Source: Dimorphilus gyrociliatus
Lineage: Eukaryota; Annelida; Polychaeta; Dinophilidae
NCBI GenBank assembly: GCA_904063045.1
Contig: CAJFCJ010000005.1
Span: forward strand, 3,997,689 to 4,061,688
Direction of reading: 5' to 3'
DNA length: 64,000 nt
This document shows, one piece after another, positions 23,923 through 35,884 of the stretch. Every line of letters starts with the position of its first letter. Within the stretch, counting starts at the first letter, position 1. The notes under the pieces were generated by a model. The model made no database searches and was not told the origin of the DNA. It worked only from the letters and a program-made list of their open reading frames with translations. The position numbers were made by a program, and so were the translations under genes.

Positions 23923-24258
23923 AAAAATAGAGAGAGTTGGTAAGGAGAGCAAAATGGCCTATGGGAAAAGTAAAAATGGCTCAATGGCGGTTGATTAAAA
24001 AAGAAGGTAAACAGTCTTATATGCATATTTCAAACACAGTCTATAGAAAATTCTCGATATCTACTCGCCAATAGGTGAATTTCTATTTTTTGAATTGTTA
24101 ACTAAACAACCAAGAATTATTCCTTAAAATTTTTAACTATCAATAATTCATTAATACGTTTGAATATCAATTATAACCTTTTCCATTCTTTATTAATATT
24201 TCAATTTTCTTTTCATACTTTCTTGAAAAAAAATTGATTAAAAGTAAGAAATTTCCCT

Positions 24259-24288
24259 TTCTCTCACTCTCTCTCTCTCTCTCTCTCT
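24259..24288. repeat. CT microsatellite
   Basis: Almost pure CT dinucleotide run. Confidence 0.85.
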
Positions 24289-24728
24289 TATACACTCTTC
24301 AATAGGCTCTCGTTAAAATTTCTTTTCTATGATCAAAACTATTCCTATCGAATTCATTGTAAAAAAGTCAATATATTAATTATACCGATATGTCAGCCAA
24401 CTTAATCGCTCTTTTATTCTTTTAACCTTTGACCCAATAGTAACGAATTGTATTTTTATTAGTTGTATTCAATACAAATAAAGTATAAATATTGTTTTAT
24501 ATGAATATATATATATAGATATTTTTTTTAATTGTATGTTATTGTTAAACAAATATACAATATGAATAGATAATTATAGGATAATAATTTGTTCGTTTTC
24601 AACAAATAAATCTTATATTTATTTACTTTTCTCTCTGTTTTTTAATTATTCAACCAACAGCAGGAGAAAAATATATTTTCCATTCAATCTTTTATTTATA
24701 CAGTAAATGATCTATTTCTTTTTTTTAT

Positions 24729-24790
24729 TCTCTCTCTCTCTCTTTCTCTTTCTCTCCTTTTCTCCCACCTCTCACTCCCTTCTCTCTCAG
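24729..24790. repeat. CT-rich simple repeat
   Basis: Pyrimidine tract dominated by CT and CTTT, followed by a short ACAC-rich part. Confidence 0.75.
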
Positions 24791-26129
24791 ACACAGACAC
24801 ACATACACACACCTCTAGTCTTTTATAGCTTGCTTACTTTGGGCTAATTCTTTTGATTTCTATTTAATGTTTATGTTTTTTACAACACACTTTTAATTTC
24901 TATATTTATTCTTGCATTGTTCAATTATTGCTTAATTGATTTGAAGTTGTCTAAACGATAGATGGCGTTCTAATAATAAAAGAGAAAATGTAAAATTTTT
25001 ATGGTATATATATAGAAAATAAAAATCCTTTTCTTCAAACTTTTAGAAATGTCACGTGACATAAAAAAAGAGTGAAAAGAGACAAAGTCAGTTTACAGTG
25101 TTGAATAGAAAGAAATGTGAAATAAAGAAATAAGTGGATAGAGGGGAAATAGTAAGTTTTTATAAAAGATTTTGTATATATTCTTAATATTAACTTAATT
25201 ATATAAATATTAATATACAGTATAATTTACTGTATATCTTTAATACAGCTAAAGGAAAGCTAGTATTTTTCTATGTTAGAATTGATAGGCCACTAAATAG
25301 TAATACAGTCATTGAACTAATAATATCATTCAACGTTGATTAAATGTAAGCAAGATGTAATTAAATAAATAGTGGAATATATTAAATGAAAATATCTCTC
25401 TTTTCAGGTTTTAAAGAAGAATTTAGGCTCATTTTACGCTAATTCAACTTGAACGAATATGTTCAGTTAGTTAGGTTTATATTGAAACTATACAAAATCA
25501 TTATATTCTTTTATTAAACTCTTTTCCATTTCAATGTTTATAAGAACTTTTAGTCTAGTTTGTTTTAAATAAATAGTGAACAGTAAAAAAGTTTCAACTT
25601 TATATTCACAAGTTTATGGCGGCAGTCTAAGAATACTACGATTTTACAATAATCCGTTCATTTCTGTCGATTAGCTGCACTGATAGTCAAGGAAACGGCA
25701 TTAAGTAGAAGAGAACTATAACTAACTTTATGTCAGGTTTAGATTATTGTCTTACACTGAGAATTTCAAACTTTTCTAATAATAGGATACTAAGTAAAAG
25801 TATAAGCTATATTATTAATTGGATAGGCTGAACTCTTTCTAATTATTTGAAGCAACATTTGACCGTATTTAGCAAGATCCTAATTTATTTCATGACTTTT
25901 AGATGAATGATATTGAACATCTTTAAAATTTTATCAATTATCGAGATTAATTGTCCAAGTACAATGCCAAGGCCATCAGCAATGCAATACAATCATCCTA
26001 CGTAAAAATCGCTTCCTAGGAATCTAATTATAAAAAGTGATGTACATATCAACCAATAAGGATATGAAAAAGATATGTGTATATGACGAATAGTTGTACT
26101 AAGTGAGACAGTTGCTCTCCTTGAGACTT

Positions 26130-26667
26130 ATGGAAGAAAACAAAAGAACTTTAATCTGCATTCTTCTCTTAAGCTGTGCTTCAGCATGCTTTAGTTTCTT
26201 ACCAAGTAAGTTTTGATAAGCGCTTCTTTAGGACAGATTATATTATTGTTTATTTCTTTTTCAAATTCAGCTGGAGGCAGTTGGTCACCTTGGACTCCCT
26301 GTTCAGAAACTTGTGGTTCAGGTATCCGGCATAGAGTATGTGTACCTGGAAGGTTAAGAATTCAAATACAATTAAAGGGAGAGAATTCAAAAAATAACAA
26401 TAATTTTTCAGTGGCAATACCTGCTCCATACAAAATCCTCCACAAGAAGGTGCTTGTGAAGTGCAACCGTGTCCTATAGCTGGAGGTTGGTCTAATTGGA
26501 ATAGTTGGGGCGCTTGTTCAAGCAGTTGTGCGGGTGGCGTGAAAAGTAGAAAGAGATTCTGCACTAATCCATCACCCGCCTTCGGTGGTCCTTCTTGTTC
26601 TGGTAGCAATTACGTACAGCACGAATGCAATACTCAAGAATGTTCAGGTATAGTGGGATATATATAA
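26130..26667 (+). CDS. secreted TSR protein, paralogue of the minus-strand TSR gene
   Basis: Exons 26130-26205, 26271-26352 and 26412 onward. The ATG at 26130 opens a signal peptide (TLICILLLSCASACF). The first TSR (GGSWSPWTPCSETCGSG) is split by an intron and the second (AGGWSNWNSWGACSSSC) is complete, ending CNTQEC. Exon 2 (82 bp) and the 236-bp stretch to the phase-1 donor at 26648 parallel the 85- and 236-bp exons of the gene at 16707-20645, so the two are paralogues with the same plan in opposite orientation. If that donor is not used, translation ends at 26665-26667 after eight more codons, giving about 138 aa. Possible downstream exons are separated by a dead transposon and are decayed, so this copy is probably truncated. 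Confidence 0.72.
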
Positions 26668-27301
26668 ATTATTGATCAAATGATATAATAATATTATTCC
26701 CCCTCTTTAAAATCAACCATATAATCCATTTTCACACTATTGCAAAATACATAAACATTGACTTTTACATCTTTAAATTAAGTGCTTTAAGATGACGCAT
26801 TATATAAGTAGAGATAAATCAACATATTGCTGTCATACAATATATTTAACACCTATTTGTTTAATTGATATCGATAATCGACCAAAATGATTTGGCCACT
26901 TGACAAAAACAAAGACTTTTCTAGTTGAATGAAGATGGCGTTACTCGCTCCAGAATTATTTTTTATAAGTCTGATGGTAAAGAATATGATCTTCAATATT
27001 TTGCTCAAATAGTCCTCTCACAGGTTAGATAAAACATTTACTCTACTCTCTGATAGATTGGTAAGTTGTGAACTGATTTTTAACTTCTTGACGTATGAAC
27101 CTTATAAAGTCAGAAAAGGCTTATTGAGCACAAAAGTCACGAGGAGGTAATCGATCTCTGAAAATCCTAGAAAATCAGTCGTCCAAATATAGCAAAAGCC
27201 CTCTACATATAGAAAAAAATGAAAGTTTGGCAAACCTGGGAAAAATAAAGAAAAAGATAGGGAAAAGATCAATCTATTAAGGGAGAGAGGCGATAAAGTC
27301 A
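26668..27301. other. spacer or former intron
   Basis: No exon is recognised. An AGATGGCGTT motif is at 26933-26942. The part nearest 27302 may include the eroded N-terminal half of the transposase, which I cannot align. Confidence 0.4.
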
Positions 27302-27760
27302 CTTGATCTAGTAATCACCGATGAATCTTTGTATTTCGTTACTCGACGATTTAACCTTGAAGAATAGTGCCGGAATATCAAAAGCCCCCAAAGGAGGGAG
27401 AAAGGCTTTAAAATATGGGGAGCTCTTTGTCCCGATGGATATTTGTATATTTCAAAAGTTTAGAGCATTTCAATAAAAAGTGGTATTATGATCCGTTGAA
27501 AGATAAAGTCTTACCCTTTTTTAGGCGAGAGCTTTCATAATGGCTACATATTTGAGAAAGACAATGCCCCCCTGTCCAATAGCAAAAATTCCAGCTTAAG
27601 CTTTCCGAAAAGCAATAATCCAAATGTATTGAATGGATCATCTTGTTCATAAGACATTTCTCATATTGATAGAGTATGGTATATTCTACAAAACTTACAG
27701 AAAACCTTTGAGAAAAACCGTAAAAGATTGTAGAAGAACTACACACGTTCATCGAAGTAT
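27302..27760 (+). mobile_element. decayed Tc1/mariner transposase
   Basis: A single frame through 27320 reads like a Tc1-type DDE transposase with only four stop codons: DESLYFVTRRFNLEE, then IWGALCPDGYLYISK, then GYIFEKDNAPLSNSK (the catalytic DNAP block), then a decayed SPDxxxIE block in which a stop is followed by DISHIDRVWYILQ. The order and spacing fit the family. The catalytic proline and glutamate of the last block are lost and the N-terminal DNA-binding half is not recognisable, so it is dead. It lies between intact and decayed TSR exons. Terminal inverted repeats were not found. Confidence 0.72.
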
Positions 27761-28554
27761 TCAAGTTAAAACTTGAAAGTAACGCTCTTCGATAACACAA
27801 CATATTAGAAGAGAAATGTATGCTTTATTATATTTTGTTTCTTTGTTAACTCAAGATGATAATAACAAGAATACAGATTATTAATAAATAACATATAATT
27901 CATTACTTGTATTTGTATTACATTGGTTATTGAAAGACTTGATTATTTAATTACTATTATTGAAAAAATAGAAGAAAATAAAGGTTAATTTTTATATTAA
28001 CGAAATAAAAAGAAACAAATATGGAATACAGTTGATGAAAGACATGACGAATTTATATGTTCATACAACTGCAAATGAGGCTATTTAAATGGGAAAATTA
28101 CCGTATTTTATAACTAATTATATATTAATTAAGAAATAGAAACGTTATATAGGTTAATAATACATAATATACAGTCTACAAACATAGTTAATGATACATT
28201 TTACTTGGAAAATTTTCCAAATATGAAAAGATATTCATATCTTCAATTCAGCCATTTTTCAATTTAAGATTTAGCTAGAAAGGAGGTTGTAACAATATTA
28301 TTTATTCAATATTAAATTAAGACTTGAGTGCTTTTTGCTTTAAAAATATACTTTTATATAGGATATTGATGTGACTAGGTCAAGGTGTGAAATGTTTTAT
28401 AATTGTAACAATCTAATTAGTACAGTATTTATATTTTACCATATTACTACTTTTCAGTATTTGTCTCACAAGTGTTCCAATGTAAGTAGAATTAGCATCC
28501 ATCTTTTAAGATTTAATTTTTATAGTATTTGTATAATTATCAATTTCTTTTCAG
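27761..28554. other. spacer before decayed TSR exons
   Basis: AT-rich, with nothing firmly recognised. A frame from 28371 contains a hydrophobic stretch and a GTAAGT donor at about 28482, which may be the remains of a signal-peptide exon, but its phase does not match the next TSR exon. Confidence 0.4.
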
Positions 28555-28960
28555 CTAAATGGAGTCTGTGGACTTCTTATTCAAAGTCTTATGGTACACG
28601 AAAACGAATAGGAAAATGTACATATTTTAAGAAATAACTTTCTAATCATTTAATAGTCTAAAGCACAATCTACTATTGAATAATTCTTTTTTTAGGTTAA
28701 CAAAACCATAATGCTTAGCGAACATGGAAATTTTGACATGCAACTCAATTCCTTGCTCTAGAAACGGAGAATGGTTGGATTGGAAGTTATGATCTACGTG
28801 CAATAAAATTATGTGATAATGGGATTAGAACAAGAACTATAAGATGTTCCAATCCTAGTCAGGCGTATCGCGGCAGCTTTTGCTTAGGTTCAGATTCAAT
28901 ACAAAGCTGTTGCAATTTACAAGACTTATTAGACTATCCATATAAAAAAAGAGTACTTTT
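28555..28960 (+). pseudogene. decayed thrombospondin-repeat exons
   Basis: After a good acceptor (TTTTCAG at 28548-28554) the sequence encodes AKWSLWTSYSKSYGTRKRIGK, a TSR in which the first two cysteines are both Tyr (TAT for TGT). A stop follows at 28634. From about 28735 another TSR is visible in two frames: TCNSIPCSRNGEWLDWK, then after a stop and a frame change DNGIRTRTIRCSNPSQAYRG and CLGSDSIQSC. The phase-1 acceptor matches the donor at 26648, so these are probably former exons of the gene at 26130. Confidence 0.7.
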
Positions 28961-31900
28961 GCAATAATCAGAAATGTACTACTAGATAATAAAATTGTTA
29001 CAATTCTCTTATACCTTCATTAAATATTCATCACAATCATTTAATAAGTGCACCCTAATTAATATTTAAGCTATATATTACAATGTAAAGAAACCTCCTA
29101 GTTTAGGTATAAATGTATACTGCACATATTAATAATACTATATATAAACCTATAATTTTTCTCATATAAGATATTTTAGTGTTACACAAGGTATTCTTCA
29201 TAAATATCAATTAGTTTTGCAATTTTTGTCCTCATTTCAGGGTTATTTATCTATTTGAAAACTTAAATAATTCAGTATAACAGTCAACTATAACAAAATT
29301 CTAAAAACGTTATAATTGTTGTACAGCTTGGCAACTAGAAAAATGAATTAAATATTAATGGAATATATCTTTTATATAAGAAATATAAAGGAAAAATGGT
29401 ACGAAACATTTTGTTACAGTTATATTTTTCTTTCGAATACGTGATACACTTAACTTTTCAATTATTACTCCATTTTCATTATCATACTGATGACAACGTC
29501 TCCAAACGAGAACATATTTCGCGGTATTTGGGTTAGTATTTAGGGAAAAATTTATGTTAAATACATTGAAGATAATTTATTCATGCTTTATAAATTGTTT
29601 TACAGTAAAGATTATCTTTCTAATGATAAATCAATCAAAAGTCTTTGCTTAAAAAATGATCGATTTCAGATTCAGTAACAATTCACAAACAACTTCATAA
29701 TGGTTAAAAAATGCAATGGTACTAAACAATTAAATCAAGTATGCAATGTTGCAGTGTTTGGTCAGAGTAAACAATTTGGACTTTATTCTCTAAAGGACGT
29801 TGGCAATTTACTAAAAAGGTTTTACAAGGATTCTAAATCATCGCTTGATTGTTTTTTCTTGCGTTAATAATTCTAATAAAGACAAAGATACTAATATACT
29901 GTATACTAAAGATAATTGCCTTTTTAAAAAAAAAGACCTTTGCAACTATTCAGGTAAAAGTGCAAGTCGTCTACGGCATTTCAAATTAAGGTAGGCTTTC
30001 TTTTTTACAAAATTGTACGTGATTGTCTCATGGAGACGCCAAAGTGTTTGTATGGCATTCTTTGTTAAAGGAATTCATTGAAAATTAGAATAATAATAAT
30101 AAACATTAGAAATCTTCGCCCCTTTATTGTTATTGTTGTTTCTTTTTCCTTCTAAAAATAGACAAGTCTCTACTATATACATTTATATATTAATGAATTA
30201 AAATTTATGATTATTCTTCTAATTAAATTATTCATAAATATTTTTGACTTGAAATGACTTTGATATTTTCATTTTGTGAATAGACGTATTCATTTTTAAT
30301 CGAGCATCAATATAAGGATATTTTACGATCTGATAACTATTTAATGAAAGCATATAGCTACTAACTTAATGCTTTATACTTTTTTGTTCACTTTGACGCA
30401 TTGCCTTTATCGTACAGTTTTTAATTTTCTTATATAATTCTTATGAATATCTTTATTCACTTATCTGTTTGAAAACAATTAAATACAACTAAATTACTGT
30501 ATATATACTGTCTCTTTATATATACATTATGTATAGGCGTTTAGTTAGTACGAAATTATTTAACACCTGATGACTCAAATAGAAGCTGTCAAGGATTTTA
30601 GACAGGCATAAAATCTGTTAGTAATACATAATATCATAGAAATAACTAAGTTTTCCAAAAGAATTAATTGCCTCAATGTGTCTGGTAAGAGTCTTCTCTT
30701 TTGAAACACTTTGCGGGAACATTTTCAATTCAATTTACATTGAAGTCATAGATGGCGCCAAAATTGTTTAATATCAATGTTAAAAATGTCTTAATTTTAT
30801 TTATTATACATTATTATTTAAAAGTTTAACTGGTAGAAAGTAAAATGTAACATACAATATAGTATTCTCCAACTTATAGCTATGAAAGCGTTAATAGATG
30901 GCGTTTACAACTTGTTTACTTTTTTAGTCAAAAACATAAGTTAATAATAGATTAATGATGTATTAATTAACGAAATAGATTATAATTTAGATTCTGCCAA
31001 AATTGATTATTTAATAGAATAAGAAATAAAAGAACGAAACTATTGTTTGTATATACAGCATATACTGTATATATATATAATGTATAGGTTTATCTAAAGA
31101 GGTATTACGTAACACTAAAGAATGAAAGAAAAAAGAAAAAGAAAGGTATATAGAAAAGAAAACAGTTAAAGATTGTACATAAGTAGAAAAGAGAAGTTTG
31201 AGAACGGATATTAAATACTTTGTAAAAAATTGTTCTATTTAACCTCTAACAAAAGCCAAATGCCTTAAAAGTCACCGAAGAAAGTCAGTTATAAAAGATA
31301 TTTAATGACTTTTTTTTTAAAGCTAGTTTTTTACCTTTAATTAACTTTGACTGATTAATTAAAGTATTATAATGAACTTAATTATCCGTAGAACGATAAA
31401 TAATTGTTTTAGTATTATGGTCATCAATATAAGGTCGTTTGAATTAAAAGATTAGAGAATAAACCTCTAATAACTTTTCTTTGGACTGTAATTCAGATTG
31501 TAAAATGAAGAGAATTTAATCATCGATTGTACTTATATTATAAGGATTAAAATAAATATAGACAAAATATATATCATATGATAAATTTAGAAGAGTTACA
31601 TCATGCCATTCAAGTTTGTCGCGTATCGATTGGTCGTTGCTTAACAACATGCATTTGAAAAGGAAACAATTAGACTTGTATGACAAAACAATCGATTCTT
31701 ATGAATAAATCTATAAATCCTTTTGGAACTACTTTTCGACAAGGAAATCATATTATAGTTAAACATTTTCCCTAGCAAACATGGTTCTATAAACGAGAAA
31801 CGGTAACATTAATACCTTCTTCCTACTTCTTCTTTGATTTTTGTTTTCATTAAAGGTAAAGGTATTCTTGCCTTTTAAATTAGATTTATCTTCTTTTTAA

Positions 31901-32004
31901 TATCAATAATTTTAAATAAAAATTATAAGTAAATGACGCTGAAAAAAGTATTAAACGTTTAAAAAAACCAATAGATATATCAACTTTTTTAATTGAAAAA
32001 TGAA
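28961..32004. other. 3-kb gene-poor stretch
   Basis: AT-rich, without a recognised gene. A 56-codon frame with an ATG at 29701 is unrecognised. Two AGATGGCG motifs (30750-30759, 30896-30905) and two clusters of TACTGTATA/ATACAG motifs (30495-30512, 31050-31078) occur here. Confidence 0.5.
30750..30759 (+). promoter_or_regulatory. CTCF-core-like motif AGATGGCGCC
   Basis: Best of several AGATGGCG strings in this window. It agrees with the published animal CTCF core AGRKGGCGC. It lies in noncoding DNA 136 bp from a second copy (30896). Function as an insulator is inference only. Confidence 0.35.
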
Positions 32005-32440
32005 ATGGAAAATGCCAATTTTATGAACGAAAATACTAATGAAAATCTGTGGAATCCAAATACAACGTCTACCAGACAAAAATGTCTCATTAGGAATATT
32101 TATGGTACGGTTATTGATGAATTTTTGACTTTTTCATTCGTAATTGAATATTCAAGCTATTTTCTCTTGAAATATAGGAAAACGCTGTTCGAAGCAAATT
32201 CAACAGTGGCATCCCACACTGAAAAGTGTCCAAAGGCCTCCTTGGCTTCAATCAACTGCCTCAGCTGCAGCATTGTCATATAATTTCGCTGTTGACCAGT
32301 ATAATCCATATATATCACCTTCACTGAGACCAACACCGACACCTGGACAATCACAAACACCTGTAAACTTCGAAAAGATACCAACGAGATATTCATATAA
32401 CCTTTTGGAAGAGACAGCCTTAAATAGTCTTACGCCCTAG
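32005..32440 (+). CDS. unrecognised 120-residue protein, two exons
   Basis: Exons 32005-32104 and 32178-32440 join in phase (G|GTACGG donor, AATATAG acceptor, 73-bp intron). The protein starts MENANFMNENTNENLWNP, continues IYGKRCSKQIQQWHPTLK and has a Pro/Ser/Tyr-rich second half (YNPYISPSLRPTPTPGQ) ending ALNSLTP. It has no signal peptide, membrane segment or known domain, and looks soluble and partly disordered. Coding support is the open exon of 263 bp in an AT-rich setting, sound splice signals and balanced composition. I do not recognise a family; small microtubule or sperm proteins can look like this, but that is a guess. Confidence 0.6.
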
Positions 32441-33066
32441 TAGATTAACAGCTCACTTATCATCCTTCTGTTCCTACTCTTGTGCTTACTCTTCATACCA
32501 TCCGCCTATCCTCTTTCTTTCATACTGCCCTCTTCCCCAAGCAAAGCAAAGAAAACGGTATTTGAAGAAAATACAATACTCAACAGCAACCTTTATTCTT
32601 TCTTTGACTGATTGTTACATATTAGGATAATGTCTCCCGAGTGTCTTGCTACCTTCACTTGATAAAAGAAAATATTTAGAGAGGAAGAAAATTGATACGA
32701 TTCCTCCTATCTTCTTTAATCAAATAAACGATGATATATTTAAATTTATATTTAACGTTAATAGAAACAAATTTATAGAATTATTGAATAAATGCTATAA
32801 ATTTGGCATAAATATTTTATAGTAGGCCTAACCTACAGAGACCATACGAATTAATGTAACTTTTTTTAGTGTGGTTTGTAAAATAAGCTGATAAAAGAGC
32901 CACACCTCAAATAATCCGTTAGTAGATCTATAATATGTGGCGAAATTGTCTATTGAAGTTTATTGTCTGATTGGAGATGAGTGAAGGAATCATTTTAAAC
33001 TAAATAACAGGAATCATACAAAACTGGAAAAAAAAGAGGAGAAGGAAGAGGTAGACAGGTGAAAAA
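32441..33066. other. intergenic
   Basis: 3' flank of the small gene and promoter of the next GPCR. No exon is recognised. Confidence 0.5.
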
Positions 33067-34254
33067 ATGTTAAATCAATCATTCGAGAATATTGATTCTC
33101 AACTATCAACAAGTATTGAAGCTTCCTTTGTTTGGTTAGTTTGTCTGGTTGGTTCTGTATCGAATTCATTGGTCTTTTTGAGTTCTTGGGCAAACAAGCA
33201 TAGTCAGAAATTTTTACAAAGTCTTATCGCTTTCCAATCACTTATAGATTTTTTCGTCTGCTCTGTTTATTCTCCACTTTATACTTTCCTTGCTCTTTTT
33301 AACGGAGAACTAAATAATACAGAATATTTTTGCAAGTTTACTGGAAAGTTGTTTGCTATATTAACAAGCATCGGCTTAAGTACTCAGATGCTAATTAGCA
33401 TTTACTTGAATGCTTTGGCTTTAAGCAGAAAGAGTCGACAGTTTTTTCCATCCTATTCAGCGATTATCTATATTGTCATGATAATCTTATTCAATGGAGT
33501 TTTAGGTGAAAAAAAAACTACTAAGCTAAAAACATAACCAATAAAAACAATATATCTTTTTTTTCATCTAAAACTAATATTGAATCTCTCTCTCTCTCTC
33601 CTCGCTTCATCATTCTTATCTTCTTATTGTATTACTACTATTACTATTGATATAATAAAATCATCTCTATATGTCTTCACGTCTTCCATTCTCGAAATAG
33701 TTGCTATGAATGAAGTTGATTTAGGAATGAATAAACTGCTATGCAAAACGACTACTTCATTTTTTGTCTCATTTATTTTTCTTTTTCAACTGACAACGGT
33801 GTTTGCTTGCTTACTGGGAATAAGAAGATTTATTGTACTTGCTAGACTTAGCTTATTGAAAACCCAAAAATTACCAGGAATTTATTCAAAAGCATCTATA
33901 ATAGCCACTTTAATACTAATCAATTTTGTCGTCTGTTGGATTCCTTTCTTCCTTATTGATCTTGCTGATAGTAACTTTTTTCGAAGGATAACGATGGATT
34001 TATTCCTCCTTAAATCGGCAATAAACCCTTTTTTATACATCTACGCAGTAAGAACTATCAGACATTGTCTTAAATTGTTTCTTATGTGTCAATGCCGAAA
34101 GACGCAAGCAGTTATGAAAATGTATCATTTACGAAAGAAGAAAAAAGTCCTCAAAGATTCCAGTTACTCCTTTTGCCATTCTGCAAATTCTGTAACAATT
34201 ATTATAGGTAAAAATTCTGATTTGAGAGAAACTTTGAAAGATGAAACTAACTAA
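33067..34254 (+). CDS. rhodopsin-class orphan GPCR lacking DRY, 330 aa
   Basis: Exons 33067-33505 and 33701-34254 join in phase across a 195-bp intron that carries a CT run, between TM4 and the second extracellular loop. It keeps class A landmarks: GSVSNSLVF in TM1, an aspartate in TM2 (SLIDFFV), a loop cysteine pair (YFCKF in loop 1 and LLCKTT in loop 2), NFVVCWIPFF in TM6 and SAINPFLYIYAVR in TM7. The TM3 end reads SIYLNALALSRKSRQFF, so the Asp-Arg-Tyr motif is entirely missing. A basic C-terminal tail follows. It belongs at the plasma membrane. The family is unclear, and the missing DRY suggests atypical G-protein coupling or constitutive behaviour. Confidence 0.72.
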
Positions 34255-34852
34255 TCATTTCTTTAGGTTAGAGATATAGATGTCGCTGGTGTATTTACTG
34301 TAAATACTGTATATTGTACATATATTTTCAACATTATAGAAGTAATTATCAACCAAAGCAACAAAGTTAAACTAGTTATTAATTAACTGAATAAATACAA
34401 TTTTCAAATTCTATTTATATTAATATAATATTTGTTATATGTACAAGAAAATTGAACAAATTCAATTCAACAATTATTCAATTGATATTCCAAGAGAAAT
34501 CTTGGAATTATATCTTATGTAATCTTATTAAAGATTTCTGTAATGAATAAGCTTTTTCAATTAATAAAATCTCTTTTATTTTTCCTTAAATATGCCTAAT
34601 TGAATATGCAAAATAGAAATGTTAAGTCTATTATACGTATACAATTACATTATAGTTAGAGATATTTATTATTAATTATTAGAAACATTTTAATAATTGT
34701 TGTCGTTCTAATCATTTTCTAAGTATAATGTATTTCTTTCATGTTTATTCTATCCTATTACCTTGCTTACTTTTCATTTTCTGATCTTCTTTTGAATTAC
34801 AAACTCTTTATCCTTTTCTTTCTTGTTTGCTTTCTCTTTACTCTACCTTCTC

Positions 34853-34858
34853 TATCTA

Positions 34859-34889
<31 letters not shown>

Positions 34890-34890
34890 C
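34853..34890. repeat. CT microsatellite
   Basis: Nearly uninterrupted CT run. Confidence 0.85.
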
Positions 34891-35826
34891 GAATGAACAC
34901 AAAATAATCGATAAGATAATCGCGTCATTTCTTTAGATACAGATAAGAAAGAGCAAAGACAAGGAAATAACAAATGAGTAAAAGCAGGTTTCGTTGACGT
35001 TTTATGGCTTTTTTTGTAACTGCTAAGTTTAAAAGGTTTTTTTAGCGTCGTAGAACATTCACTTAGGCCCAGTTTTCCACTGCAATAATTAAACGTTAGT
35101 CTTAGCAGTCTTAGTAAAAATTTGATTAGGCGAAGTCTCTTTTTTTTGGTGAACACTACTATCTCAGTGGAGTTCATCATTGCCTTCGGCCGTTGGAAAG
35201 TCTTATTCAATTTATTCCTTTCAATAACAAAGTCATCCCTCTTATTAATTTATTTATGGGACTCCGTTTAGTTGAAGTTGGTCTAGTAACAAATTTTTCG
35301 AGCAGAATCTATTAATTTGATTAGAATTCTTCCATTAAGTTTATAAAACTCTCATATGGAAATTTCTTTTAGTATACTTCTTATACATTGATACGATATA
35401 TAGAAAAAGTATTAAATTGCCTTACTTTTCCTTCGGCAATGCTTTAATATCATACTATCAAGATACCAATCAGTTTTGTAAATCCCTTGATAAATTAGTC
35501 TTTCTTATTCACGCTTTCTTATTCGCTCTTTCTTCTCAATCACTATTATTAGGCATGGTTTGGGCCTGCCATTACATAACATTTTGAGGGTAATAAAGAC
35601 GTTTAACCCAATCTTTGCGCTTCGAAAAAAAATCGTTCTCTTCCATTCAATGTCAGTCACGTGGTGACGATTTGGGACCAGTTATCATAGATATTCTATA
35701 TTTCTTTATATTTCTTACAGAAAATATAGAAAATGGAAAGGGCAATATATGTAAAAGTCATATACGACAATTTACTCATGATTAAGAAAGAAGGCTAGAA
35801 GAGGAAGTAAATGAGGGTACAAAATA

Positions 35827-35884
35827 GAGAATGAGAGGCAGAAAGATAGAGAGTGAGAGGGGGAGAGAGAGAAAGAGAGAGAAA
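35827..35884. repeat. GA-rich simple repeat
   Basis: Purine tract of GA, GAAA and GGGA units. Confidence 0.75.

Larger units (their letters stand above)
23718..26129. other. 2.4-kb gene-free stretch, microsatellite-rich
   Basis: Promoter side of two divergent genes (LRR/EF-hand minus, TSR plus). It contains GA and CT simple repeats, an AGATGGCGTT motif at 24960-24969 and a doubled ACAGTATA/TACTGTATA motif at 25213-25237. Open frames around 23700-24030 are simple-sequence artefacts. Confidence 0.6.

Noticed and set aside
23692-24026. Overlapping minus-strand frames rich in Ser/Leu
   Set aside because: They translate a GA/CT simple repeat upstream of the LRR/EF-hand start codon.
29701-29868. 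56-codon frame with an ATG, Lys/Cys-containing
   Set aside because: Too short, with no family features and no supporting splice sites.
34797-35210. 137-codon minus-strand open frame
   Set aside because: Much of it translates a GA/CT microsatellite (Arg-Glu repeats). No domain, no homologous feel, no splice-supported neighbours.
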